DNA from: Lachnoclostridium phytofermentans
GTDB taxonomy: Bacteria > Bacillota > Clostridia > Lachnospirales > Lachnospiraceae
Assembly (NCBI RefSeq): GCF_000733755.1
Contig: NZ_JPOF01000007.1
Location: 434,001 to 498,000, forward strand
DNA length: 64,000 nucleotides
Direction: 5' to 3'
The notes beneath the pieces were generated by a model. It did not search any database, was not told the DNA's origin, and was given only the letters and a program-made list of their open reading frames with translations. A program made the position numbers and the translations under genes. Numbering within the stretch: position 1 is the stretch's first letter; the number at the start of each line of letters is the position of its first letter. Positions 26,131 through 34,905 of this stretch are shown here, piece after piece.

Positions 26131-27168
26131 TTAATCAGTCAAACTAAGGTTAGCTCCCCAATTATCATCACCTGCTAAGACTTTTTCTACTGTATAGTTA
26201 AGTGCTTCGCTATTGCTAAGTTGCTTGGAAAAAGAAGCTCTTTTCCCTTCTTTTATTGCTTTTGCACCTTCACCAGTACTTTGATATTCTGCATAAAGCA
26301 TAGTTTCATGAGCCTCTGGTTTATTCCAGTCATGCCAACCTTCCTCACGAATATGCTTGCCAATCTCACAATGAAGAAATACAGTTTTGGCAAAGTTTCT
26401 CCATGGTCTACCTAGATATACGCTATGCTTTGGACAATCGCTGGTAAGACGGCAATGAGAAAAGACATATCCATATTTCTGACCTTCTGCTGTACTAGCA
26501 GCTGTAACATAGCCATAATTCTTTTGTTCCTCTCCTTCTTTTGCAGCAGGAAGATCATCTGTTTTTTGAGAGAAAATTTCACAGTGATCAAAAAAAGCAG
26601 TTGCACTACCAAAAATAAAGTCAACATCGCCTCGAATATAGCAGTTACGATAATAATGACGACCATTTATTCGTGGTTCAAACTCCTTTGGTCCTGTAAA
26701 ACCACCAGGTTGGTTTGCGGTTGGAGGAAGGGGTGCTGTAAATAGGGTGTCTTGGCTACCAAGTAGGATGCAATTATCAAATATCATGCGATCGCCATCC
26801 ACATATAGAGCGAGTGCCTGTCCTACTTGATGACCGAACCCAGAACTATTTTGGAAGGTGAGATTCTTTGCAGTAAAATCATTGGCATCGATGAATACAG
26901 ATGGGGTGCGAAAAGTTCCTCTTTTACTACCGTCTTCCATAATCATGTTAGCATAGTCGTCAAAGGTAAGAATAGTCTCTTCTTTGGATTCTCCAATTAA
27001 GGTTAGGTTCGGTTGCTTAATCACAAGTTTTTCTTTATAAGTTCCCTTTTTAATATAGATTGTTACCGGTTCTGTAGTTCCTTTTGGAATACTTAAGAGG
27101 GCATCGGTAATTGTAGAAAATTCATGTTCTGAAGTGTTATGTTTGGATACGTAAATCGTTCTACTCAT
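26131..27168 (-). CDS. Pectinesterase (CE8), no signal peptide
   Basis: 345 residues, a full CE8 beta-helix. Catalytic residues: Gln139-Asp140 in GSQDTLF, Asp183 in RGDVDFIFGSA, Arg254 in YLGRPWR. It starts MSRTIYVSKHNT with no leader, so a cytoplasmic enzyme is predicted. The ATG at 27168 follows AAAGGAG; the longer frame from 27207 has no ribosome site. It is only moderately similar to the CE8 protein at 8171-9103 (this one has a longer loop after the first catalytic Asp), so they are paralogues rather than a recent duplication. Both suggest intracellular trimming of imported methylated oligogalacturonides. Confidence 0.93.
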   Translation of the reverse strand: MSRTIYVSKHNTSEHEFSTITDALLSIPKGTTEPVTIYIKKGTYKEKLVIKQPNLTLIGESKEETILTFDDYANMIMEDGSKRGTFRTPSVFIDANDFTAKNLTFQNSSGFGHQVGQALALYVDGDRMIFDNCILLGSQDTLFTAPLPPTANQPGGFTGPKEFEPRINGRHYYRNCYIRGDVDFIFGSATAFFDHCEIFSQKTDDLPAAKEGEEQKNYGYVTAASTAEGQKYGYVFSHCRLTSDCPKHSVYLGRPWRNFAKTVFLHCEIGKHIREEGWHDWNKPEAHETMLYAEYQSTGEGAKAIKEGKRASFSKQLSNSEALNYTVEKVLAGDDNWGANLSLTD

Positions 27169-27333
27169 TCGTTTTTCTCCTTTATGTAGTATAGTATAAG
27201 TTGTCATTAAAGAATGAAGATAGCTTACTATAGTATTACCACTGGTAAGGAACTCTATATTCCCCCTATCTAGAAATCCATATTCACATATTGATTAGAT
27301 AACGTAACTTTGGGCATATACTTAGTTAGGAAT

Positions 27334-27345
27334 ATTATAACATAT
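27334..27345 (-). promoter_or_regulatory. Candidate extended -10 promoter of the second pectinesterase
   Basis: On the minus strand TGTTATAAT gives a TATAAT box (27334-27339) preceded by TGT; no good -35 box is seen. About 165 bp before the start codon. Confidence 0.4.
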
Positions 27346-27378
27346 GGTGCAAGTGGTTACTATTGACAAATTTTGTTT

Positions 27379-27421
27379 CTGTGAAGTCACAGCGAAGGAA
27401 GTTCACGTTTACTTTTGTGAA
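27379..27421. promoter_or_regulatory. Palindromes in the divergent promoter region
   Basis: CTGTGA (27379-27384), two bases, TCACAG (27387-27392) is a perfect inverted repeat. Next to it TTCAC (27402-27406) and GTGAA (27417-27421) form a second one that overlaps the -35 box at 27408. They lie between the divergent pectinesterase and methyltransferase genes and may be operator sites. Confidence 0.45.
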
Positions 27422-27436
27422 GAAAAAAGCTATAAT
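27408..27436 (+). promoter_or_regulatory. Promoter of the HEAT-methyltransferase gene
   Basis: TTTACT (27408-27413), 17-bp spacer, TATAAT (27431-27436), 33 bp before the start codon. Confidence 0.75.
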
Positions 27437-27469
27437 AATAACAGAATATGAAACAAGGTAGGTAAGAGA

Positions 27470-29002
27470 ATGCTTAGAGCAACCTTTCAAAATATAGTGG
27501 AGAACAGAGATGTTAGAAAAAATCTGATTTTTTTAAAGGAGATGCTTCGTGAAGATATAAAAAAAGGAAGTCATAATAAAGAAGCTTTGCTTTATGTAAT
27601 AGCTGGAAGATATGAGGTTTTCCGTAACTTGTTACAGGATGAGGATGCTAAAGTTAGAAAAAATGCAGCATTAATCATGGGGGAATTGGGAGTTTCAGAA
27701 TTTGCTGAGATTCTTTTCGATGCATATGACGAAGAGACACAGCGTTTTGTGAAAAGCTCTTATTTATCTGCTTTAAAGAATATGAATTATAGCGAACTTC
27801 TTCCAAAGCTTCGGACAAGCTATGAGATTGTAAAAAGTACTCCTATCACGGATGAGAATAAAAAACATCTTGGAGAGGAACTTCGATTACTAGAAGAGCT
27901 CTTGATTCTTTCAGGCGGAGAGAAAAAACACACCTTTGTTGGTTATGAAATGGTAAATGAGATGGTTTTACTTTGCAACCGAAATCATATTCATGTGACT
28001 ATGGAACAACTTGAAAAGATACCTAAGAAAGAATTTACCGCTGGAGTTATGGTAAAGACAAAAGAATTAAAAGAGGTGCTTAAAATCCGTACGTATCGGG
28101 AACTGCTATTTGCAGTCGATGGAGTAAGGACAGTACCAAATGATGTTACGAAAGCAGCGGAGTTATTAACCGATGGTAAATTATATCAATTTTTAAAAGA
28201 ACGCCATAAAGGAGACGAGCCCTACTATTTTCGCCTTGAGATAAAAGGAAAGATGGATGACGAGAAGCGCATTGCATTTGTTAAAAAACTTAGTGTGGAA
28301 ATAGAGCATCTAAGTGAGCGCAAGCTTCTTAATTCAGTAAATCATTATGAGGTAGAGATTCGTCTAATTGAGAATAAAGAAGGTAAATTTAACGTATTAT
28401 TGCGTCTTTATACGTTGCCAGAGGAGCGCTTCCTATATCGAAAAGAAGTAATTGCCTCTAGTATTCATCCTGCGAATGCAGCATTAACAGCGCAACTTGT
28501 AAAGCCATTTCTAATAGAAGATGCCCAAGTACTTGACCCATTTTGCGGTGTTGGAACGATGCTAATTGAGCGGGATTTATGTGTACGGGCGAAAACGATG
28601 TATGGTCTTGATATCTATGGAGAGGCTATAGAAAAGGCACGCATTAATACGGAAGCAGTGAATCGATGTGGGCTTAAAAAGGAAGATGGGGGTCATCTTG
28701 TAATTAATTATATTAACCGTGATTTTTTTGATTTTAAGCATAATTATTTGTTTGATGAAATCATTACCAACATGCCAACCGTTTCGCGAAGCATGGATGA
28801 AGGAGAGCTATTTAGCCTTTATCAGAAGTTTTTTAAGAGAGCTTACGAACTATTAAAGGATCAGGGCATTATTGTGTTATACTCACATAATCGTGAGTAT
28901 GTCAGAAAATTTGCAAATATGAAGCCTTATCACATAGAGAAAGAGTTTGAGATTTCTATGATGGAGAAAACTTATGTTTATGTAATACGTGTTATCAAAT
29001 AG
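27470..29002 (+). CDS. HEAT-repeat and UPF0020-type RNA methyltransferase fusion
   Basis: 510 residues. N-terminal ~1-150: helical HEAT-like repeats (LLQDEDAKVRKNAALIMGELG). Middle ~165-330: a region resembling THUMP-type substrate binding. C-terminal ~345-510: a Rossmann methyltransferase with the SAM motif DPFCGVGTMLIE (Asp356) and ITNMPTVSR (434-437) where N6-adenine or guanine-N2 enzymes carry N-P-P-Y. This is close to the RlmL/Trm11-like UPF0020 family, so an rRNA or tRNA guanine methylase is likely, but the altered NPPY motif leaves target base and activity open. It is followed 24 bp later by nfo, probably one transcript. Confidence 0.75.
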   Translation: MLRATFQNIVENRDVRKNLIFLKEMLREDIKKGSHNKEALLYVIAGRYEVFRNLLQDEDAKVRKNAALIMGELGVSEFAEILFDAYDEETQRFVKSSYLSALKNMNYSELLPKLRTSYEIVKSTPITDENKKHLGEELRLLEELLILSGGEKKHTFVGYEMVNEMVLLCNRNHIHVTMEQLEKIPKKEFTAGVMVKTKELKEVLKIRTYRELLFAVDGVRTVPNDVTKAAELLTDGKLYQFLKERHKGDEPYYFRLEIKGKMDDEKRIAFVKKLSVEIEHLSERKLLNSVNHYEVEIRLIENKEGKFNVLLRLYTLPEERFLYRKEVIASSIHPANAALTAQLVKPFLIEDAQVLDPFCGVGTMLIERDLCVRAKTMYGLDIYGEAIEKARINTEAVNRCGLKKEDGGHLVINYINRDFFDFKHNYLFDEIITNMPTVSRSMDEGELFSLYQKFFKRAYELLKDQGIIVLYSHNREYVRKFANMKPYHIEKEFEISMMEKTYVYVIRVIK

Positions 29003-29026
29003 TGAAAAAAGAAAGTAGAGGTTTTT

Positions 29027-29929
29027 ATGTTAAAGATAGGTTCCCACGTTGGAATGAGTGGAAAAGAGATGTTTTTGGGTTCAGCCAAAGAAGCCCATTC
29101 CTATGATGCGAATACATTTATGGTTTATACCGGAGCACCACAGAATACTAGAAGAAAAGAAATATCGGACCTTCGCTTAGAGGAAGGGTTCGAGTATATG
29201 AAGCAGCATGGAATATCTGATATTGTGATTCATGCACCATATATTATTAATCTGGGTAATTCAGTGAACTTAGATACTTATGGCTTAGCAGTCGAATTTC
29301 TAGCAAAAGAAATGGAGAGAACAAAAGCATTTCAGAGTAAGTATTTAGTACTTCACCCAGGAGCACATGTTGGGGCTGGTGTAGATGCAGGTATTAAGCA
29401 GATTATTAAAGGATTGAATGAAGTTTTAACGAGTGATACAGACATCTATATTGCTCTTGAGACTATGGCGGGAAAAGGCAGTGAAATAGGCAGAAGTTTT
29501 GAAGAATTAGCGAGGATATATGACGGTGTTAAGTATAATGATCGTCTACGTGTCTGTTTTGATACCTGTCACACCAATGATGCAGGATATGATGTTGTAC
29601 ATGATTTTGATGGAGTGATAGAACAATTTGATAAACTAATTGGAAAAGAGCAAATTGCAGTGTTCCATATTAATGATAGTAAAAATGATAGAGGTGCGTC
29701 AAAAGACCGTCATGAAAATATTGGATTTGGAACCCTAGGGTTTGATGCAATTCATTATATTGTGCATCATAAAGAGTTTGAACAAGTTCCAAAGATTCTT
29801 GAAAGTCCTTATGTTAGTATGCCAGATGAAAAGCAGAAATCCTTACCACCATACCGATATGAAATTGCAATGTTAAGAAATGGTATATTTGAGCCACAAC
29901 TATTAGAAAAGATACAAAACGATCGATAG
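29027..29929 (+). CDS. nfo: Deoxyribonuclease IV (AP endonuclease)
   Basis: 300 residues, a TIM-barrel AP endonuclease of the Nfo family that cuts DNA 5' to abasic sites in base excision repair. Metal ligands are visible in [59 protein letters not shown] and [17 protein letters not shown] precedes the ATG. It is downstream of the methyltransferase gene by 24 bp. Confidence 0.95.
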   Translation: MLKIGSHVGMSGKEMFLGSAKEAHSYDANTFMVYTGAPQNTRRKEISDLRLEEGFEYMKQHGISDIVIHAPYIINLGNSVNLDTYGLAVEFLAKEMERTKAFQSKYLVLHPGAHVGAGVDAGIKQIIKGLNEVLTSDTDIYIALETMAGKGSEIGRSFEELARIYDGVKYNDRLRVCFDTCHTNDAGYDVVHDFDGVIEQFDKLIGKEQIAVFHINDSKNDRGASKDRHENIGFGTLGFDAIHYIVHHKEFEQVPKILESPYVSMPDEKQKSLPPYRYEIAMLRNGIFEPQLLEKIQNDR

Positions 29930-30041
29930 AAGTTGTGATCATTTCGTTTTGTGAGATTAAATAAGAAACTGTGTCTTATCAATAGAGCAGATCCTTGCTT
30001 TATCGAATACAGATACTGGAAGAAACAAAGGATTGTATGTA

Positions 30042-30088
30042 GAAACCGTAGTAGGGAAAGAAAACAGTATGATTTTTACTACGGTTTC
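30042..30088 (+). other. Long hairpin between nfo and the DUF2804 gene
   Basis: GAAACCGTAGT (30042-30052) and ACTACGGTTTC (30078-30088) are perfectly complementary over 11 bp. No T run follows, so it is not a standard terminator. Confidence 0.6.
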
Positions 30089-30136
30089 ATAAGAAGTATC
30101 TTGCAGAAAACTTTACTGTGCGAAGGGAGATAAGGT

Positions 30137-31171
30137 ATGAGAAGCCAATTATTACAGCGGGGTAATTTATTGGATGAAAAGGGTTGCCTTACACAAGCGG
30201 GTTATGCGACATCGTTGGTGAAAGACTATCGACGAAAAGATATTAAAGCAAGTTCTATGAGAATCAAAGAGTGGGACTATTATTTGATTTATAATGAGGA
30301 CTTTGGAATTGCACTAACGTTAGCGGATAATGGATATATGGGACTTGTTGGGGCATCATTTTTAGATTTTAAAAATACCACGGAAAGAACAACAAATCTT
30401 TTAATTCCATTTCCTATGGGACGCTTGAAGATGCCTGAAACCTCAGAGAGTGGAGATGTTAGTTACCGAAACAAACGAGTTGAGGTTTCTTTTAAAAATG
30501 ATGGGAAAGAAAGACATCTTTATCTAAAAATGAAGCATTTTCATAAGGAGAAAGATTTTTTTGCGGATATCACTATGGTAGAAAAACCTGAGATGGATTC
30601 TATGGTAATCGCAACGCCGTTTCTTAAGAAGAAAAAAGCATTTTATTACAATCAAAAAATAATTGGTATGCAGGTGAGTGGATGTGTTATCATTGGGGAA
30701 AAAACATATTCCTTTGGAAAAAGCAGCCAAGGATTATTAGATTGGGGACGTGGAGTCTGGACATATGATAATGTATGGTATTGGGGTGCTGGTCAAGGAC
30801 AGATTGATGGAAAATCATTCGGTTTTAATATAGGTTATGGTTTCGGTGATACCAAAAATGCCACTGAGAATATGATTTTCTATGAGGGCAAAGCACACAA
30901 ATTTGACGATATTGAGTTTGTTATACCAAAGGATGAATTAGGGAAGGAAGAGTATCTTAAACCTTGGAAGTTCATATCGTCTGATCATAGATTTGACATG
31001 GATTTTACCCCAATCTTAGACCGAAAATCGCGTACCAGTTTTGCTGTATTATTAAGTGATCAGCATCAGGTGTTCGGTAAATTTAGTGGAAAAGCTATCT
31101 TAGAGGATGGAACAGAGATTATAGTTTCTGATTTTCTTGGATTTGCTGAAAAGGTACATAACAAGTGGTAA
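30137..31171 (+). CDS. DUF2804 family protein
   Basis: 344 residues. It opens with LLQRGNLLDEKGCLTQAGYATS, and contains WDYYLIYNEDFGIALTLADN, FGKSSQGLLDWGRGVWTY and WYWGAGQGQIDGKSFGFNIGYGFGD, all typical of DUF2804. No signal peptide. The family is beta-rich and possibly lipocalin-like; its function is unknown. GAAGGGAG precedes the ATG. Confidence 0.85.
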   Translation: MRSQLLQRGNLLDEKGCLTQAGYATSLVKDYRRKDIKASSMRIKEWDYYLIYNEDFGIALTLADNGYMGLVGASFLDFKNTTERTTNLLIPFPMGRLKMPETSESGDVSYRNKRVEVSFKNDGKERHLYLKMKHFHKEKDFFADITMVEKPEMDSMVIATPFLKKKKAFYYNQKIIGMQVSGCVIIGEKTYSFGKSSQGLLDWGRGVWTYDNVWYWGAGQGQIDGKSFGFNIGYGFGDTKNATENMIFYEGKAHKFDDIEFVIPKDELGKEEYLKPWKFISSDHRFDMDFTPILDRKSRTSFAVLLSDQHQVFGKFSGKAILEDGTEIIVSDFLGFAEKVHNKW

Positions 31172-31185
31172 AGAATATGAATTGC

Positions 31186-31275
31186 AAAAGAAAGAAAATG
31201 AAAAATAAGAAAATGAAAAATAAGTAAATTAAAAAATAAGTAAAGTACAGAATAAGTAAAGTACAAAATAAATAT
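31186..31275. repeat. A-rich low-complexity repeats
   Basis: Short imperfect tandem units such as AAAATGAAAAATAAG and AAATAAGTAAAGTAC occur between the DUF2804 and GNAT genes. No coding potential seen. Confidence 0.7.
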
Positions 31276-31391
31276 TATTAAAGAATGAAAAGCACAAAGA
31301 ATGTAAATTACAAAAATGTAAAACACGAATGTTATCATGATAAGAAAGAACGAATTGCTTTATAACTTGTTAATGATATAAGAAAGGAGAA

Positions 31392-31433
31392 AGGGAGCTT
31401 TAGATATTTTTATCTAAGTTGGCTCCTTTTTTA
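31392..31433 (+). terminator. Terminator-like hairpin abutting the GNAT start codon
   Basis: GGAGC (31394-31398) pairs with GCTCC (31422-31426), and TTAGATA with TATCTAA forms the upper stem; six T residues follow to 31432. The GNAT ATG is at 31438, five bases after the T run, and AAAGGAG lies before the hairpin at 31383-31389. Confidence 0.7.
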
Positions 31434-31437
31434 TGAG

Positions 31438-32217
31438 ATGCAACAGCTAGAACAACAAGAACTTAATTTAATTTCTCCATTTTATGAAAAGGCAACGGAT
31501 TCCACAATCTTCGCCTGTTTAGACGGGTATATGGGAAAGGTCTTTGTGGATGATAAGAACCAGATAAGTCATACAGTTATTCTTCAGGGGGATTTTGCAT
31601 TTCCTTCCAATTCGGGAGAATTTCAAGAAGCTACTGCGATAAGTATGCTAAATGATATCCTATCCTACAGGGATAATAATAACCTGTTAATTATTCCGCA
31701 AACCAAGGATTGGGAAACGTTCTTAAAAAAGAGCGAGGTGTTTTCCTCTTTTCAACGATACCGTTTAAAAAGTCCTTCTTTTGAAATGTTTGACCAGGTT
31801 AGATTAGAGGAGTATTGTAGCAAATTATCAAGAGAATATTCTTTTCACAGAATAGAGGAAACGTTATACGAGAAAGTTTTATCAGAAGACTGGTCAAGGG
31901 ATTTTTGTAGTAATTTTGCATCTGTGGATGATTTTTTACAACATGGAATTGGTGTCCTTGTAATGAGAGGAGATGAAATTTGTTGTGGAGCATCCTCTTA
32001 TACTGCATATCGTAAAGGAATTGAGATAGAAATCGTAACGAAAAAGGAGTATAGAAATCTTGGACTAGCAACCTCTTGCGCTGCTAAATTAATACTAACT
32101 TGCATAAAAGAAGGAAAGTTACCTCATTGGGATGCAGCAAATGAAACCTCAGTGCGACTTGCAATGCGATTAGGTTATGATTATATAGGGCCTTACGATA
32201 CGTACTATTTTAAGTAG
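31438..32217 (+). CDS. GNAT-family acetyltransferase
   Basis: 259 residues. The C-terminal half (VLVMRGDEICCGASSYTAYRKGIEIEIVTKKEYRNLGLATSCAAK, then WDAANETSVRLAMRLGY) is a GNAT acetyl-CoA fold of the GNAT_acetyltran type, with RNLGLA as the CoA-binding turn. The N-terminal half is less conserved. No ribosome site lies in the normal place before the ATG; the only AAAGGAG is upstream of a terminator-like hairpin. No in-frame alternative start exists between hairpin and ATG. The hydrolase gene follows 12 bp later, probably one transcript. Substrate unknown. Confidence 0.85.
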   Translation: MQQLEQQELNLISPFYEKATDSTIFACLDGYMGKVFVDDKNQISHTVILQGDFAFPSNSGEFQEATAISMLNDILSYRDNNNLLIIPQTKDWETFLKKSEVFSSFQRYRLKSPSFEMFDQVRLEEYCSKLSREYSFHRIEETLYEKVLSEDWSRDFCSNFASVDDFLQHGIGVLVMRGDEICCGASSYTAYRKGIEIEIVTKKEYRNLGLATSCAAKLILTCIKEGKLPHWDAANETSVRLAMRLGYDYIGPYDTYYFK

Positions 32218-32229
32218 GAGGAAAGGCAT

Positions 32230-33153
32230 ATGGTAATTGCTATAAGTATCATCATTCTCCTTTTATTCATAGCAACCTATATCTTATCGAATGTGATATT
32301 AAAACCGAGGGTGAAAACTCCAGAAGACATCTTTAGGCGGGAAGTGGAGTTCGGTAGAATAGTGCCAGAAATTTATGAAAGTATGGAGAAAACCAAGATA
32401 CAGATTCCAAGTCGTTATGGATACACTTTATCCGCTGTAATTTTGGAAAATGATATTACAAAAAGAGTGGAGAATAAGGGCAAGGTAGCAGTATTATGCC
32501 ATGGCTATACTTATGGGAAATTAGGAGCTATCGTATATGCACAGATACTTATGGAGCTTGGGTTTACTTCAATAATTTATGATCATAGAAATCACGGGGA
32601 AAGTGGTAAAAAACACACAACCATGGGATACTATGAAAAATACGATTTAGAAACTGTGATTGATTGGTGTTATGTAAATTTCGGAAGAGACATTCGAATC
32701 GTATCTCATGGAGAGTCCATGGGAGCAGCCACGGTACTTGATTATCTGAATATTAAGGACAATGTTTCATTAATAATTGCAGATTGTGGATATTCGGATT
32801 TAAAAACTTTGATACGTCATCAGATGAAAACAGTATTTCATATTCCACCTATTATATTTATGCCACTCGCTAATTTTTGCTTGAAGCTTCGTGCTGGTTT
32901 TTATATGAAAGAAGTTTCACCAATGGAAGGCGTAAGAAAAAGCAAAACTCCAATATTGTTTATTCATGGAGATCATGATACTTACGTTCCTTATCAGATG
33001 TCAATCCAAATGTATGAGGAGTGTAAGGCACCAAAGAAGTTATATTTAGCGAAAGGTGCGATTCATGCAAACTCAGTGGTAGTAGACTATGAACATTACA
33101 AACGTGTTGTTAGAGGTTTTATAAAAAAGTATTACGATAACATTATAGAATGA
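32230..33153 (+). CDS. Membrane-anchored alpha/beta hydrolase
   Basis: 307 residues. One N-terminal membrane segment (~3-22), then an alpha/beta hydrolase with oxyanion region LCHGYTYGK, nucleophile Ser163 in GESMG, acid Asp250 in GDHDTYVP and His279 in GAIHAN. Similar to serine aminopeptidase S33/YqkD-like esterases. TAGGAGG lies before the ATG. Substrate unknown. Confidence 0.88.
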   Translation: MVIAISIIILLLFIATYILSNVILKPRVKTPEDIFRREVEFGRIVPEIYESMEKTKIQIPSRYGYTLSAVILENDITKRVENKGKVAVLCHGYTYGKLGAIVYAQILMELGFTSIIYDHRNHGESGKKHTTMGYYEKYDLETVIDWCYVNFGRDIRIVSHGESMGAATVLDYLNIKDNVSLIIADCGYSDLKTLIRHQMKTVFHIPPIIFMPLANFCLKLRAGFYMKEVSPMEGVRKSKTPILFIHGDHDTYVPYQMSIQMYEECKAPKKLYLAKGAIHANSVVVDYEHYKRVVRGFIKKYYDNIIE

Positions 33154-33193
33154 GAATGTATGAAAGAATAAAGTATGCATGATAGAATAAAGT

Positions 33194-33245
33194 AAGTTTG
33201 TGTTTGCGCTGCTACCACAAACTTTAGAGATACAAAAGGCAGTGC
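33194..33245 (+). promoter_or_regulatory. Hairpin with loop-complement before tcdA (element B)
   Basis: AAGTTTGTG (33194-33202) and CACAAACTT (33216-33224) form a 9-bp stem. Its loop contains GCGCTGC (33206-33212), which can pair with GCAGTGC (33239-33245, one G-U), located just before the ribosome site TGAGG (33251-33255). The same stem core and a GCTGCG loop occur upstream of the SEDS-PBP gene at 60983-61038. Confidence 0.55.
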
Positions 33246-33261
33246 AGAAATGAGGACTAAT

Positions 33262-33972
33262 ATGGAAAACCAATTTGAAAGAAGTGCATTTATCATAGGA
33301 GAAGACGGTGTGGAAAAGCTTCAACACTCTCATGTTGCTGTATTTGGTGTGGGAGGTGTTGGTGGATATGTGGTTGAGGCACTTGCTCGTAGTGGAATTG
33401 GAGAGATTACGATTGTAGATAATGATACAGTTAGCATATCCAATATTAATCGTCAGATAATAGCAACCCATGATACTGTGGGGTTATATAAAGTAGATGT
33501 AATGGAAAAGCGTATTAATTCCATAAATCCGAATGCAAAGGTACATTCCTATCGGTGCTTTTTTCTCCCTGAAACAGCAGATCAATTTGATTTTACCTCC
33601 TATGATTATGTTGTAGATGCAATTGATACTGTTGCTGGAAAGCTTTCTCTTGTAGAAAAAGCACAGGCAGTGGGAACACCGATCATGTGCAGTATGGGCG
33701 CGGGAAACAAGTTAGATCCAACGAAATTTGAGGTTGCGGATATCTATAAAACCTCTATCTGTCCTCTTGCCAAAGTGATGCGTTACGAATGTAAGAAGAG
33801 AGGAATTAAGAAATTAAAGGTGGTATATTCAAAAGAATTACCTATTACTCCGATAATGCAGCCTTCAGAACCAACACAAAGACGTTCGATTCCAGGAAGC
33901 ATCGCATTTGTACCTTCAGCAGCAGGTTTAATCATTGCATCCACAGTTGTCAGAGATTTGTTAGGGAAGTAA
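33262..33972 (+). CDS. tcdA: tRNA threonylcarbamoyladenosine dehydratase
   Basis: 236 residues, a ThiF/E1-like adenylating enzyme. The nucleotide site is GVGGVGG (29-35), then VDNDTVSISNINRQ and DAIDTVAGK. The features LGDPTKFEVADI-like region and MQPSEPTQRRSIPGS match TcdA/CsdL, which converts t6A at tRNA position 37 to the cyclic form. The start at 33262 is preferred because TGAGG lies between it and the in-frame ATG at 33250. It has its own strong terminator. Confidence 0.93.
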   Translation: MENQFERSAFIIGEDGVEKLQHSHVAVFGVGGVGGYVVEALARSGIGEITIVDNDTVSISNINRQIIATHDTVGLYKVDVMEKRINSINPNAKVHSYRCFFLPETADQFDFTSYDYVVDAIDTVAGKLSLVEKAQAVGTPIMCSMGAGNKLDPTKFEVADIYKTSICPLAKVMRYECKKRGIKKLKVVYSKELPITPIMQPSEPTQRRSIPGSIAFVPSAAGLIIASTVVRDLLGK

Positions 33973-34015
33973 TTAAATAATTTTATGATAGGTTTCTTGA
34001 AAATGTTGTTATTTA

Positions 34016-34064
34016 AAGCATCACCAATGTTAGATTTAATATACTTAACATTGGTGATGCTTTT
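34016..34064 (+). terminator. Terminator after tcdA
   Basis: AAGCATCACCAATGTTA (34016-34032) and TAACATTGGTGATGCTT (34046-34062) form a perfect 17-bp stem, with TTTT at 34061-34064. Confidence 0.9.
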
Positions 34065-34905
34065 AAGTATTAATAAATTTAGCTATTTTAAATGTATAAG
34101 CTATTCTTTTATTATCTTAGTAGCGTTGATATGATGCGATGTAACCATCATTGAAATATTGTGAATTCATGCATTCAATGTGGAAACATTACAAATAAAA
34201 TACGGTAATTCTAGTATATTTAGATAATAGTATGAAATAACTACTAGATTTCTCCTAAAACATATGTTATAATGTACAAATCAATGGTAATATATACTAT
34301 ATTATAGTGCATAATCACAAAGACAAAGACAAACCTATATACAGTTTAACGTTAAACTTATATTACTTACATAATAATTTATATTTCATAAAAAGTATGC
34401 TAAGTGAATTAATATATAGAGATATATACAGTTTAACGTTAAACTATATTTTGTAATCAAACTATAGAGATCGGCTAGTTTACTTTACTAAAAATATAGA
34501 TTAAATAAGAAAGGAGAATGAGAGTAATAATAAGGTGTTGTATGCAAATTTACAAGTAGTCAGAATCAAGAGTTACAAAAGAGTATAAGAAATTAGAGTT
34601 ACAAAAGAGTACGAGAACAAAAAAAGAAAGAGAAGTTACAAGAAGATGACATAAGAAAAGGAGGAGTGATCAAGAAAATACAAAGAATAGTATCTCAAAG
34701 TGAACATAAAAAAATAAGAAAAAATAAGAGAACATATGAATTATAACAAGAGAACATAGAAAAATAAATTAAGAACGTAAAACATTAGATTCTTACGCAT
34801 GAAAGATCAAACGAAGATGATGAATTTTTAGTACTAAGATTAGGAGAGTTTTAGTTGAAAGAGTGATTGATCAACTAAGGATTTAAAAAGAAAGGGAGAT
34901 AAACA
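34065..34905 (+). other. Long regulatory/leader region of the secreted glycosidase
   Basis: No gene is seen in 840 bp. A TATAAT box lies at 34268-34273 with a weak -35. Two perfect palindromes lie at 34343 and 34430. From ~34500 on the sequence is A-rich and purine-rich, with the direct repeat AGAGTTACAAAAGAGTA near 34569 and 34602, consistent with a long unstructured 5' untranslated region. Confidence 0.6.
34343..34445. promoter_or_regulatory. Two identical 16-bp palindromic operators
   Basis: AGTTTAACGTTAAACT at 34343-34358 and 34430-34445 is a perfect palindrome with a central CG, flanked in both copies by TATAC on the left. The copies are 87 bp apart. Central-CG palindromes of this size are typical of LacI-family regulators, which often control polysaccharide genes, so binding of a sugar-responsive LacI regulator and looping are inferred. 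Confidence 0.75.

Noticed and set aside
30042-30088. Terminator after nfo
   Set aside because: The 11-bp stem is perfect but is followed by ATAAG rather than T residues; kept only as a hairpin.
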